This document shows positions 43,494-51,062 of a stretch of DNA of 64,000 nucleotides, piece by piece (the first letter of the stretch is position 1; the number at the start of each line of letters is the position of its first letter). The position numbers were made by a program, and so were the translations under genes. The DNA comes from DATMER01 sp031390755 (GTDB taxonomy: Bacteria > Acidobacteriota > Thermoanaerobaculia > Multivoradales > UBA5704): NCBI GenBank assembly GCA_031390755.1, contig JANMTS010000014.1, positions 1-64,000 on the forward strand, written 5' to 3'. The notes under the pieces are model-generated. The model saw only the letters and a list, made by a program, of their open reading frames with translations, was not told the origin of the DNA and ran no database searches.

Positions 43494-44972
43494 TTACTTC
43501 TTCGCGTTCAGCGGCAGGTGGCAGTTGTGGCAGGCCTTGGGGACTGCAACGACGGGCTGGCCCTTGCACTCGGCGGGGAGGTCGAACGTTCCTTCCGGCG
43601 CGACCGAGCCGGGCTGCCAGCCGGTGTAGTCGGCGAGGTTGAGGCCGGTGCCCGCGGTCGGGCTTGAGTTCGACTGCATGAAGACGACCGGGGTGCCGGT
43701 GTCCGAATACCAGGTCCAGAACACCTGCTTCGCCGAGAGGTCGGTCGGGCACCAGAGGATCTTGGTCGGCGTGTCGCTCGGGTTGAGCACGGTGTGCGGC
43801 GCGATCTGGCCGCGGCACTCGCAGCCGTCGACCTTCTTCCAGTTCGGCACCTGCGGGCCGGGGAGCGCCTGGGCGCAGCTCGACACCGAGCCGTCCTTCC
43901 TCACCATGGCGATGTAGCCGGTGTCGCCCAGGAGCAGCGCCTTCTGGGAGCCGTTCTCCACGGTCTGCGGGAAGTAGTTGAGCGTGCTGTTCTGGGCCTT
44001 CTTCGTCCAGTCGTAGAAGACGCGGGTGGGGAAGGGGTTCGGCTCGAAGCTCACGGCGGTCATGAAGGCGGTGAGCTGCACCTGCTCCGGCCAGTCCGGC
44101 GGCAGGTCGCCGGTCGACGCGCAGGAGGTGAGCCCCGGAATGCGGGCCTCGATCTTCGCGGCGTGCGTGGCGCTGAGCTTCGGATAGGAGCTCTTCTTGA
44201 GGAGCGGATCGACCGACAGCTTCGCGTACTCCTTGGTCGCGGTCGGCTTCGGGTTGCCCTTCTGGCACATCTCGACGAGCTTCCCGAGGTTGGTCGCCGG
44301 CACCTCTCGGAAGTTCGGGAAGTAGTTGAACGTGAAGTATTCGTAGATCGGCACCGGATCCTTCGGGTCGGCCTCCGCGTAGTACATGTTGCGGAACGGC
44401 ATCTTCGTCGTGGAGTCGTACCAGAACCAGTTCGCGCCCACGCCGCTCGGGCTCTTCCACCACTGCTGGTCCTTCTCGAGGATCGGCGCCTGGCCGACGC
44501 AGACCGCGCCGGGGTTCAGCCAGTCCCGCGCCGGAACCGTGAAGGGGGACGAGGCGGTCAGGTAGGTGCAGGAGGTCGGCTCGTCCCCGCCCTGGAGGAG
44601 GTAGAGCTTGCGGTCTGTGGTGACCAGGAGATCGGCGTCGATGCCGTACTGGTCGTTCAGGGAGAAGCGGAACGCCTTCGCCTCCTCGTCGTACACGAAC
44701 TTGCCGACCAGGTAGGTGTTGAGGAAGAAGTCCTGCAACAGGGCCTCGGATTCCCACTTGGCCGGCAGCATCGGGTGGTCGGTGGAGTTGCAGGCGGCGA
44801 GCGACGGGAGCGGGAGAAGGCCGTCGGCAGGGGTTTCCGCGACGGCTGGAGATGCGGTGGGCACTGGCGTCTCCTCCTTCGCCGTCTCGTCAACCTTGGG
44901 GGCACAGGCCCCCAGGGCCAGGACTGCCAACAGAGCTGCAAGCAGGTGCTTCGGAGCGAGCTGCACGGTCAT
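43494..44972 (-). CDS. Lipoprotein with C-terminal CxxCH haem motif
   Basis: 492 residues, lipobox LGAC (Cys23). The body has several cysteines in a mostly beta-looking sequence (SCTYLTASSPFTVPARDWLN, WFWYDSTTKMPFRNMYY, FWTWYSDTGTPVVFMQS) that I do not assign to a family. The last residues hold CHNCH (Cys481, Cys484, His485), a c-type haem-binding motif, so it may be a surface or periplasmic cytochrome-like protein. GGAGG six bases upstream supports the start. A di-haem protein is encoded 3.6 kb away (48604), which could indicate a shared redox role. Confidence 0.6.
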   Translation of the reverse strand: MTVQLAPKHLLAALLAVLALGACAPKVDETAKEETPVPTASPAVAETPADGLLPLPSLAACNSTDHPMLPAKWESEALLQDFFLNTYLVGKFVYDEEAKAFRFSLNDQYGIDADLLVTTDRKLYLLQGGDEPTSCTYLTASSPFTVPARDWLNPGAVCVGQAPILEKDQQWWKSPSGVGANWFWYDSTTKMPFRNMYYAEADPKDPVPIYEYFTFNYFPNFREVPATNLGKLVEMCQKGNPKPTATKEYAKLSVDPLLKKSSYPKLSATHAAKIEARIPGLTSCASTGDLPPDWPEQVQLTAFMTAVSFEPNPFPTRVFYDWTKKAQNSTLNYFPQTVENGSQKALLLGDTGYIAMVRKDGSVSSCAQALPGPQVPNWKKVDGCECRGQIAPHTVLNPSDTPTKILWCPTDLSAKQVFWTWYSDTGTPVVFMQSNSSPTAGTGLNLADYTGWQPGSVAPEGTFDLPAECKGQPVVAVPKACHNCHLPLNAKK

Positions 44973-45137
44973 GGTCGCCTCCTCTCGGGGCTACTGGTTA
45001 GAGCGCGTCACTGACTAGGTGACACCAGACTCTCTTTAATTGCACCAGAAAGCAAGAACCGAGAGCGACAAGGCTCCAAAGAGCCTGCCGCCCCCGGTCT
45101 GAAAGGCGCCGAGAGGGACCGGGAGAGGGGGCGCCGC

Positions 45138-45989
45138 CTACCAGCCGGAGAGCCGGCAGTTCGACGCGAAGAGGTAGTCGTCCGACGCCGAGTTGAACTC
45201 GTCCTGGCAAGAGACGCAGCAGGAGTGATGCTGCTCGCAGCGGTCGTGCTCGCCGCAGTCGACCGTCCAGGCGCTGGTGCCGAGGATGGCGTTGCAGCCG
45301 GCGCCGCAGCGCGAGCGGCAGTTGGACGCGTTCGGACCGGTGGCCAGATTCTCCCCGATCAGACCGTGACCGGAGCCGTCGTGGTAGAGCGTCGCCGAGG
45401 TGATGCCGCACAGGTTCGTCCAGCTCTTGACGTCCGGCGCCGCGATCCGGCCGAACTGCACCGGCGAGAGCGGATGGGCACCCCACAGGTTCGCGCCGCG
45501 CACGAGCGCCGCGGCTTCCGGAACGTCGACGCCGATCTTGCGCTCCAACACGAAGGCCAGCGAGCGGAAGAGGAAGCGGTCCGCGTTGGTGATTCTCAGG
45601 CCTTTTGGATAGGAGGGCTCGGCGGTGCGCTGATCGTTGTCCACGGCCAGCTCGAACCGGCCGCGATCGGCCACGTCGTACTCCACGTGGACCAGACCCG
45701 CACCGACGGTGTAGCTGTGGAACGACACCTCGCCGAGACCGGTCCGGAGCGTGCCCTCGATCTCGCCCTTGTCCTGGCGGAGGCGCAGGCTCACATTGCG
45801 GAGCGCGGCGGCGGTCGCCGAATCCAGGCCCTTCGGCACGTCGGCGCTGGCGAGCTCGTCGACCGAAAGCCGGAGTTGGGACTCGTTGAAGATCGCCCGG
45901 GGCTCGGCCGCCGCCGGGGCGGCGGGGACCAGGCAGGACAGGAGCAGGGCGGACACGGCCAGGGCTGCGTTCCGATTGGATCGACGCAT
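45138..45989 (-). CDS. Secreted protein with C-terminal PLA2-like domain
   Basis: 283 residues with a signal peptide (1-23, APAAAEP). The N-terminal 150 residues are unassigned. The C-terminal 70 residues are cysteine-rich: CRSRCGAGCN, DCGEHDRCEQHHSCC and DDYLFASNC. CxxHDxC is the active-site pattern of secreted phospholipase A2 (His-Asp pair), making calcium-dependent phospholipase activity possible; the glycine-rich calcium loop is not obvious. GGGAGGTG before ATG 45989 favours this start over the one five codons upstream. Lies beside a subtilase on the same strand, both exported. Confidence 0.6.
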   Translation of the reverse strand: MRRSNRNAALAVSALLLSCLVPAAPAAAEPRAIFNESQLRLSVDELASADVPKGLDSATAAALRNVSLRLRQDKGEIEGTLRTGLGEVSFHSYTVGAGLVHVEYDVADRGRFELAVDNDQRTAEPSYPKGLRITNADRFLFRSLAFVLERKIGVDVPEAAALVRGANLWGAHPLSPVQFGRIAAPDVKSWTNLCGITSATLYHDGSGHGLIGENLATGPNASNCRSRCGAGCNAILGTSAWTVDCGEHDRCEQHHSCCVSCQDEFNSASDDYLFASNCRLSGW

Positions 45990-46084
45990 GAAATCACCTC
46001 CCATGAAAGCTGCCTGAAACAGGCGCGGCTACAAGAGAGGGTGCTTCGGATCGGACAGAGCGAGCAGCCGGCCGCCCCGGCGCC

Positions 46085-48280
46085 TCACGGCGCGGGCACC
46101 GTCGGTCCGGAGCGCTGCGCCGTGAGGTCGCCGGTCACCACCAGCGACCAGGGTTGCGGACCGCTCGGGATGTTGAAGGTCTTCACGGTGACCGTGTACG
46201 TGCCGGGCGCCGGGGCGTTGAGGAGAACCTGCTCGACCGTGTTGCGGCGATCGGCGCTGCCGCCGGCCGCGGACTGCCCGCCGGAGAACACGTTGCCGCG
46301 CCAGAAGCCGCCGGATGGGCCGGAGACCGTGAGGTCGAGGTCGTTGACCAGGTTGATGCTGGCCGCCGGGGTCGACGGGAAGTCGGTCCAGGCGAGCGTC
46401 ACCTTGAGCGGTTCGGCCGAGCTGTTGACCTTGAAGGTCTGGGAGATCTGGCGGTTGACGCCGGTGGCGAAGCCGGGCGCCTCGTCCGCGATCCAGAGCC
46501 TGCGGGTCTGGCCGTTGAAGAACAGCGCGTTCTCGAGGAGAATCCGCCCCCAGCCCTGGCAGGTGGACGGGATCACGGTGGCGCCGGTCATGCTCGCGGC
46601 CGAGTTGATGAGCGTCGCCTTGACCAGGGCCGCGGACGGAGTGAAGGCGGCGAGCGGATCCTCGGCGCCCTTCGGATACCACCCATCCATGTAGTACTGC
46701 CGGACGAGCGCCGCGAGCCCCGCGGCGCCGGGCGTCGCCATGCTGGTGCCGCTCATGTTGCGGGTGCCGCAGTTGTTCGTGCCGACGTTCAGGTCGTTAT
46801 TCGCCGCAACGATGAGGTTGCCGGGCACGGTGAGGTCCGGCTTGATGCGGCCGTCGAGCGTGGGGCCGCAGCTCGAAAACCCGGCCATGCCGTTGGCCAG
46901 GGTGCCGCGCAGCGTCGCGCCCACGGAGACACCGCTCTTGGCCGTGGACGGGCTGCCGACCGTAGCGTTGGACGGTCCGGAGTTTCCGGCCGCGAAGAAG
47001 ATCAGGAAGTCCTTGTGGTTCCACATGAACTCGTCGACGTCCTGGCTGCCGGCGGAGTAGTTGTTCTGGACCGCGGCGTTCTCGTTGTCGCCCCAGGAGT
47101 TCGAGTGGATGCGCGCACCCTGGTCGTAGGTCTGCTGGAAGATCGGGTTCAAGTCGACCACGGGGCAGCCGATGCCGGGCAGGTCGCCGCAGTTGTCCGT
47201 CTGGAGCCCGCCGTCCTGGATCACGAGCTTGGCGCCGGGAGCCATGCCGTCGGCCGCGTCGTGGATCAGGAGGTTGGCGAAGTTGTCGCCCGCCACGGTG
47301 CCGGCCACGTGGCTGCCGTGATCGTGGTTGTCCCAGTCGCCGCTGCTGATGCCGCCCGCGCAGTCCGTCGACCAGAGAAAGTTGACGCCGATGACCTTGC
47401 GCTGGTTGGTGTTGACGACCGTGCCGCCGTTGCAGGCGTTGGTCGGCGGCAGTCCGAGCGCGGTGTCGCGGAACCAGCACATGTCCGCGTCGATGCCGGT
47501 GTCGAGGATCGCCACGACCTGACCCTCGCCGTAGATGCCGCGGGTGAACAGGGGCGTGGTCTGCCCGCCGGTGAGGCCGGACTGACCGACCCAGACCGTG
47601 GTGTCGTTGAGCAGCGACCGGCGCGGCTCGGTGTCGATCCAGAACACGTCGCCTATCTCGGCGAGGCTCTCGCGGTGCGCCGCGACCTCGGCGGGAGTCA
47701 GCAGGAGGCGGATGCGCGAGAAGAACGATCCCTGGCTCCAGCCGACCACGCCGGGCACGCCGAGATCGCTCTTGATCCGGCGGACGACCTCCTGGATGTC
47801 GGCGTCCGGAAAGACCTGGATCATGACGATCCGCGGCGTCGCGTCCTCGGGCTTGCCGGTGGCTTCGAGGCCGGCGACGGCGGGAGAGATCTTGTCCTCC
47901 GGCAGATAGCGGCCGGTCCACGCGCCGACCTGCGAGCCCAGCAGGGTGCGCCGGTCCGCCGCGACCTTGACCAGGAAGGCGTGGTCAGGGAGATAGGTGT
48001 AGATGCGCAGGCTGGACGCGCGCAGCATCTCCATCTGCCGCTCCGTCGCCGGCCCGCGGAACTTCACGAGCACGATCTCGTTCCCAGATGAGTCGCTGGA
48101 TACCGAAGCCGTCCGCTCAGGCTGGGCCTGGCTCGTGTCGATGGCGCGGGACCGCAGCTGGATGATCCGCTGCGAATCGCCCAGGGTGATCGGAGCCCCG
48201 GCGAGAGCCGAGGGCAGGGAGCCCAGCAGGAAGAGCGCGCCAACGAGGCGGAGCGGGGAGCGACTCGATCTTGAATTCAT
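46085..48280 (-). CDS. Subtilisin-like serine protease (S8)
   Basis: Exported protease of 731 residues: signal peptide (about 1-28), propeptide-like region (about 30-240), S8 catalytic domain with Asp260 (AILDTGID), His321 (DHGSHVAGT) and Ser513 (NMSGTSMATPG), oxyanion Asn in AAGNSGP, then a C-terminal beta-sandwich resembling P or pre-peptidase domains (VTLAWTDFPSTPAASINLVNDLDL). The presence of VNDLDL with TAWTDxP is typical of subtilases with a C-terminal beta-jelly roll. TATAGT ends 5 nt before the ATG, implying a leaderless mRNA. Confidence 0.92.
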   Translation of the reverse strand: MNSRSSRSPLRLVGALFLLGSLPSALAGAPITLGDSQRIIQLRSRAIDTSQAQPERTASVSSDSSGNEIVLVKFRGPATERQMEMLRASSLRIYTYLPDHAFLVKVAADRRTLLGSQVGAWTGRYLPEDKISPAVAGLEATGKPEDATPRIVMIQVFPDADIQEVVRRIKSDLGVPGVVGWSQGSFFSRIRLLLTPAEVAAHRESLAEIGDVFWIDTEPRRSLLNDTTVWVGQSGLTGGQTTPLFTRGIYGEGQVVAILDTGIDADMCWFRDTALGLPPTNACNGGTVVNTNQRKVIGVNFLWSTDCAGGISSGDWDNHDHGSHVAGTVAGDNFANLLIHDAADGMAPGAKLVIQDGGLQTDNCGDLPGIGCPVVDLNPIFQQTYDQGARIHSNSWGDNENAAVQNNYSAGSQDVDEFMWNHKDFLIFFAAGNSGPSNATVGSPSTAKSGVSVGATLRGTLANGMAGFSSCGPTLDGRIKPDLTVPGNLIVAANNDLNVGTNNCGTRNMSGTSMATPGAAGLAALVRQYYMDGWYPKGAEDPLAAFTPSAALVKATLINSAASMTGATVIPSTCQGWGRILLENALFFNGQTRRLWIADEAPGFATGVNRQISQTFKVNSSAEPLKVTLAWTDFPSTPAASINLVNDLDLTVSGPSGGFWRGNVFSGGQSAAGGSADRRNTVEQVLLNAPAPGTYTVTVKTFNIPSGPQPWSLVVTGDLTAQRSGPTVPAP

Positions 48281-48285
48281 GCCTA

Positions 48286-48291
48286 ACTATA
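48286..48291 (-). promoter_or_regulatory. -10 box (TATAGT) for leaderless subtilase gene
   Basis: TATAGT on the minus strand ends 5 nt before the subtilase ATG at 48280. Confidence 0.5.
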
Positions 48292-48603
48292 GACCCGGCG
48301 CGCCCCGCTTTGTAAGCCCGGATGCGGTCGAAAGGGTGCCGGCATCCATCCGGAGGGGACCTCCCCTCCCGCACGCGGATACCGGCAAGGGTTGCGCGCT
48401 TTGCGCCCGTGAAGGAGACGGGCGCACATCGGAAGAACGCGCCGGGCGGCCATTTCTTAGCCTCCTTTCCTTTTCCTCGCCGTGACCCCGCAGGAAAGCG
48501 CCGGGTCGAGGTTTCCAGAGTCAGTTCGAGACGTCGTAGATCACTCCGGATCGCCTGCTCGGGGTCCCACCGTCCGCCGGTTTGCCGGCAGGGAGGGCTG
48601 AGG
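48292..48603. other. Divergent intergenic region with two hairpins
   Basis: Holds GGAGGGG-ACCT-CCCCTCC (about 48353-48370) and GCGCCCGT-GAAGGAG-ACGGGCGC (48403-48425). The second loop contains an SD-like GGAG, but no start codon with a sensible frame follows. No riboswitch class is recognised. It probably contains the leader of the di-haem gene. Confidence 0.4.
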
Positions 48604-49863
48604 ATGGAAACGTTTGCCAGGACGAGGACGCGGAAGGGGCGGAAGGAGCTGACCGCCAATGGAATCATCCTGCTTTTGCTGGCCGTGCCGGCCGTGTCGA
48701 TCGCGGCGGGCGCCGCGGGGGGGACGGCCACGGAGGCGCCCGCCGGCTTCGACGATCTGACGAACGACATGGTGTCGCAGTCCCAGTTCGACGCCGACCG
48801 CGAGATCTTCGAGGAGCGCGAATTCGCCGAGGACGGCCTCGGCCCGGTCTACAACGCCCAGGCCTGCGCCGAGTGCCACGAGAACCCGGTGACCGGCGGC
48901 AACAGCCAGGTCACGGTGCTGCGGGCCGGCAGTTGGGACGGCCGCAACTTCACCGACCATGCCGGCGGCTCGCTGATTCAGGACCGCGCGATCGATCCCG
49001 CCATCCAGGAGCGGGTGCAGCCGCAGGCGAACGTCCGCACGTTCCGGGCCTCGCTGAGCATCCTCGGCGACGGCTTCGTGGAGGCGATCCCGGACAGCGC
49101 GTTCAACGAGATCCGGAACCGCCAGCCTCCTACCATGAAAGGGACGATCATCCAGGTTCCCGTTCTGGAGGCGCCGGGGAAGAGGCGCATCGGCCGCTTC
49201 GGCTGGAAGAACCAGCACGCCAGCCTGGTGTCGTTCTCGGCCGACGCCTATCTGAACGAAATGGGCATCACGAGCCCTCTCCAGCCGACGGAGAACACCG
49301 CGAACGGGCAGTCCGTGGACGCCTGGGATCTGGTGGCGGACCCCGAGGAGGCGCCGACCGCGACCGAGCCGTTCGGAACCGATGTGGAGGTTTTCGCGCG
49401 CTTCATGCGGTCGACCCGGGTGCCGGCGCGCGATCTTCAGTTGATGGCCACGCCCGAGGCCCAGGCCGGCGAGCAGATCTTCAACCAGATCGGCTGCCAG
49501 CATTGCCACACGGCTTCGATCACCACGGCTCCCGCCGGAACGATCATCAACGGCGGCACGTTCACCGTGCCCGCGGCGCTCGGCGGCAAGGTGATCCATC
49601 CCTACGGCGATTTCATGCTGCACGACGTGGGGACGGGCGACGGGATCGTCCAGAACGGCGGCCCGTCGACGAAGAACATGATCCGCACCCCGCCGCTCTG
49701 GGGGCTGCGCACCCGGACCCGCCTGCTGCACGACGGAACGGCGCTCACTCCGCACGATGCGATCTCCCGCCACGACCGCGAGGCCCGGCCGATCGTTCAG
49801 AACTATCTCCGCCTGCCGAGGGAGCAACGGGATGCGCTGATGACGTTCCTGCGGTCTTTGTAG
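48604..49863 (+). CDS. Di-haem oxidoreductase (DHOR/thiol oxidoreductase-like)
   Basis: 419 residues: an N-terminal hydrophobic signal or anchor (about 18-38), then two c-type haem sites, CAECH (88-92) and CQHCH (297-301), with the DHOR family features GDGFVEAIPD, GRFGWKNQHASL, PLWGLRTR and LLHDG. The family resembles bacterial di-haem peroxidases; many are encoded with imelysin or iron-uptake genes, but not here. GGGAGGGCTGAGG upstream supports the ATG at 48604. Confidence 0.88.
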   Translation: METFARTRTRKGRKELTANGIILLLLAVPAVSIAAGAAGGTATEAPAGFDDLTNDMVSQSQFDADREIFEEREFAEDGLGPVYNAQACAECHENPVTGGNSQVTVLRAGSWDGRNFTDHAGGSLIQDRAIDPAIQERVQPQANVRTFRASLSILGDGFVEAIPDSAFNEIRNRQPPTMKGTIIQVPVLEAPGKRRIGRFGWKNQHASLVSFSADAYLNEMGITSPLQPTENTANGQSVDAWDLVADPEEAPTATEPFGTDVEVFARFMRSTRVPARDLQLMATPEAQAGEQIFNQIGCQHCHTASITTAPAGTIINGGTFTVPAALGGKVIHPYGDFMLHDVGTGDGIVQNGGPSTKNMIRTPPLWGLRTRTRLLHDGTALTPHDAISRHDREARPIVQNYLRLPREQRDALMTFLRSL

Positions 49864-49874
49864 AAGGTGTCGGA

Positions 49875-51062
49875 TCAACCGGGCGGGGGCTCGTAACCGG
49901 TCAATTCGACGTACCCCCGTCCCTGGACCGGCCGGCCGTGCGAGGTGCCTTCGACCTCCACGGCCCCCTCCCAGTAGCGGAAGGACACATCCAGCTCCTG
50001 GTCGGCGAGGAGCGGCTCGACCCGCACGTCGATCCCCTCGGAGGGCACGCGCAGCCGCCACGCCGCCGGATAGCGGGAGCCGCTGCGCGGGCTCACCCAG
50101 GCGCCATCGGACTGGAGGTTGAAATCGGCCAGCGCGAGGTGCCGCGTTTCGCCCTTGGAGCCGACCACAGTTCCGCTGCTCGCGGGATCTGCGCTCCCAT
50201 CTCGGCGCCGGAGCTGGTAGAGCATCAGGTCCCGGCCGTCCGAGAGCTGAAGCGCGAACCAGTCCCATCCCATCTGGTCCCGGCCCAGGGAGCTCGTGCT
50301 CCATTCGCGGTCCATCCAGGCGAGGCCAGTCACCTCGAAGCGCTCGTCCCCCAGGAGAATCGTGCCCGCGGCGGGCATCCGGGTAAGGGAGTAGTAATAG
50401 GACGCGTCGCCCGACTCGGCGCTCTTCCTGCTGAAACCGCGGTCGCCCTGGAGGGTCGGCGGCTTGCCGGGCTGGAGGAGGAGATCGAGGCTGACGCCGT
50501 CCTCCGACGCCTTCAGGCGCATAGGCGGGACCGGAGCGCTGCTGCCGGGCTCTGCCGCAGACGCCGACCAGTCCTCCAGCCAGACCCGAAAGAACGGAGA
50601 AGCCTCCGCGCCAGCAAGACCGAGGGCTCCGCGGTTCCAACGCTCGAACGAGCGGAAGCGCTTGCCGTCGACGTCCGTCACCGTGAAGTGCGCGAGGTAG
50701 GCCTGCCGGGAGGCCCACTCGGACGACCGCGGCGCCATGGCCGGCGCGAACGCCGAGCGGAAGAAGGTGAGCTGGAACCCGAAGCGCCGGCCCTCCCGGG
50801 TGGAGAGGTTGCCGGTGTAGTACCACCACTCGGTGCGGAAGTCCGGATGCGGTCCGTGCTCGGCGGGGAACTGGAAGGCCCGCGGCTCCAGTGCGCGAGC
50901 GTAGCCCTCGGGGTTCTCCGCCCGAAGCACGTCGGCCACCGAGATCGAGGCGTCCGGAAGACGCTGGCGCTCCCGGCACCCGGTGAGACCGGCCAGGAAA
51001 AGAACGGCCAGCAGGGGCAGGAAGAGAGATCGGAAGAAGAGGCGCCGCCGGTTCAAGGTCAT
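49875..51062 (-). CDS. AttH/CrtC-type lipocalin-like lipoprotein
   Basis: 395 residues with lipobox LTGC (Cys29). The domain pattern EWWYYTGNL ... FGFQLTFFRSAF ... YYYSLTRMPAAGTI ... WMDREWSTSSLGRDQMGWDWFALQL is that of the AttH / carotenoid 1,2-hydratase-like fold (DUF2215-free, COG5621). Its ATG overlaps the permease TGA (ATGA), and the three genes LolD-like ATPase, permease and AttH lipoprotein form one unit, a common arrangement in proteobacteria whose transported molecule is not known. Confidence 0.9.
   Translation of the reverse strand: MTLNRRRLFFRSLFLPLLAVLFLAGLTGCRERQRLPDASISVADVLRAENPEGYARALEPRAFQFPAEHGPHPDFRTEWWYYTGNLSTREGRRFGFQLTFFRSAFAPAMAPRSSEWASRQAYLAHFTVTDVDGKRFRSFERWNRGALGLAGAEASPFFRVWLEDWSASAAEPGSSAPVPPMRLKASEDGVSLDLLLQPGKPPTLQGDRGFSRKSAESGDASYYYSLTRMPAAGTILLGDERFEVTGLAWMDREWSTSSLGRDQMGWDWFALQLSDGRDLMLYQLRRRDGSADPASSGTVVGSKGETRHLALADFNLQSDGAWVSPRSGSRYPAAWRLRVPSEGIDVRVEPLLADQELDVSFRYWEGAVEVEGTSHGRPVQGRGYVELTGYEPPPG

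Noticed and set aside
48403..48425. Riboswitch before the di-haem gene
   Set aside because: A single hairpin only; no match to a known aptamer core was recognised.
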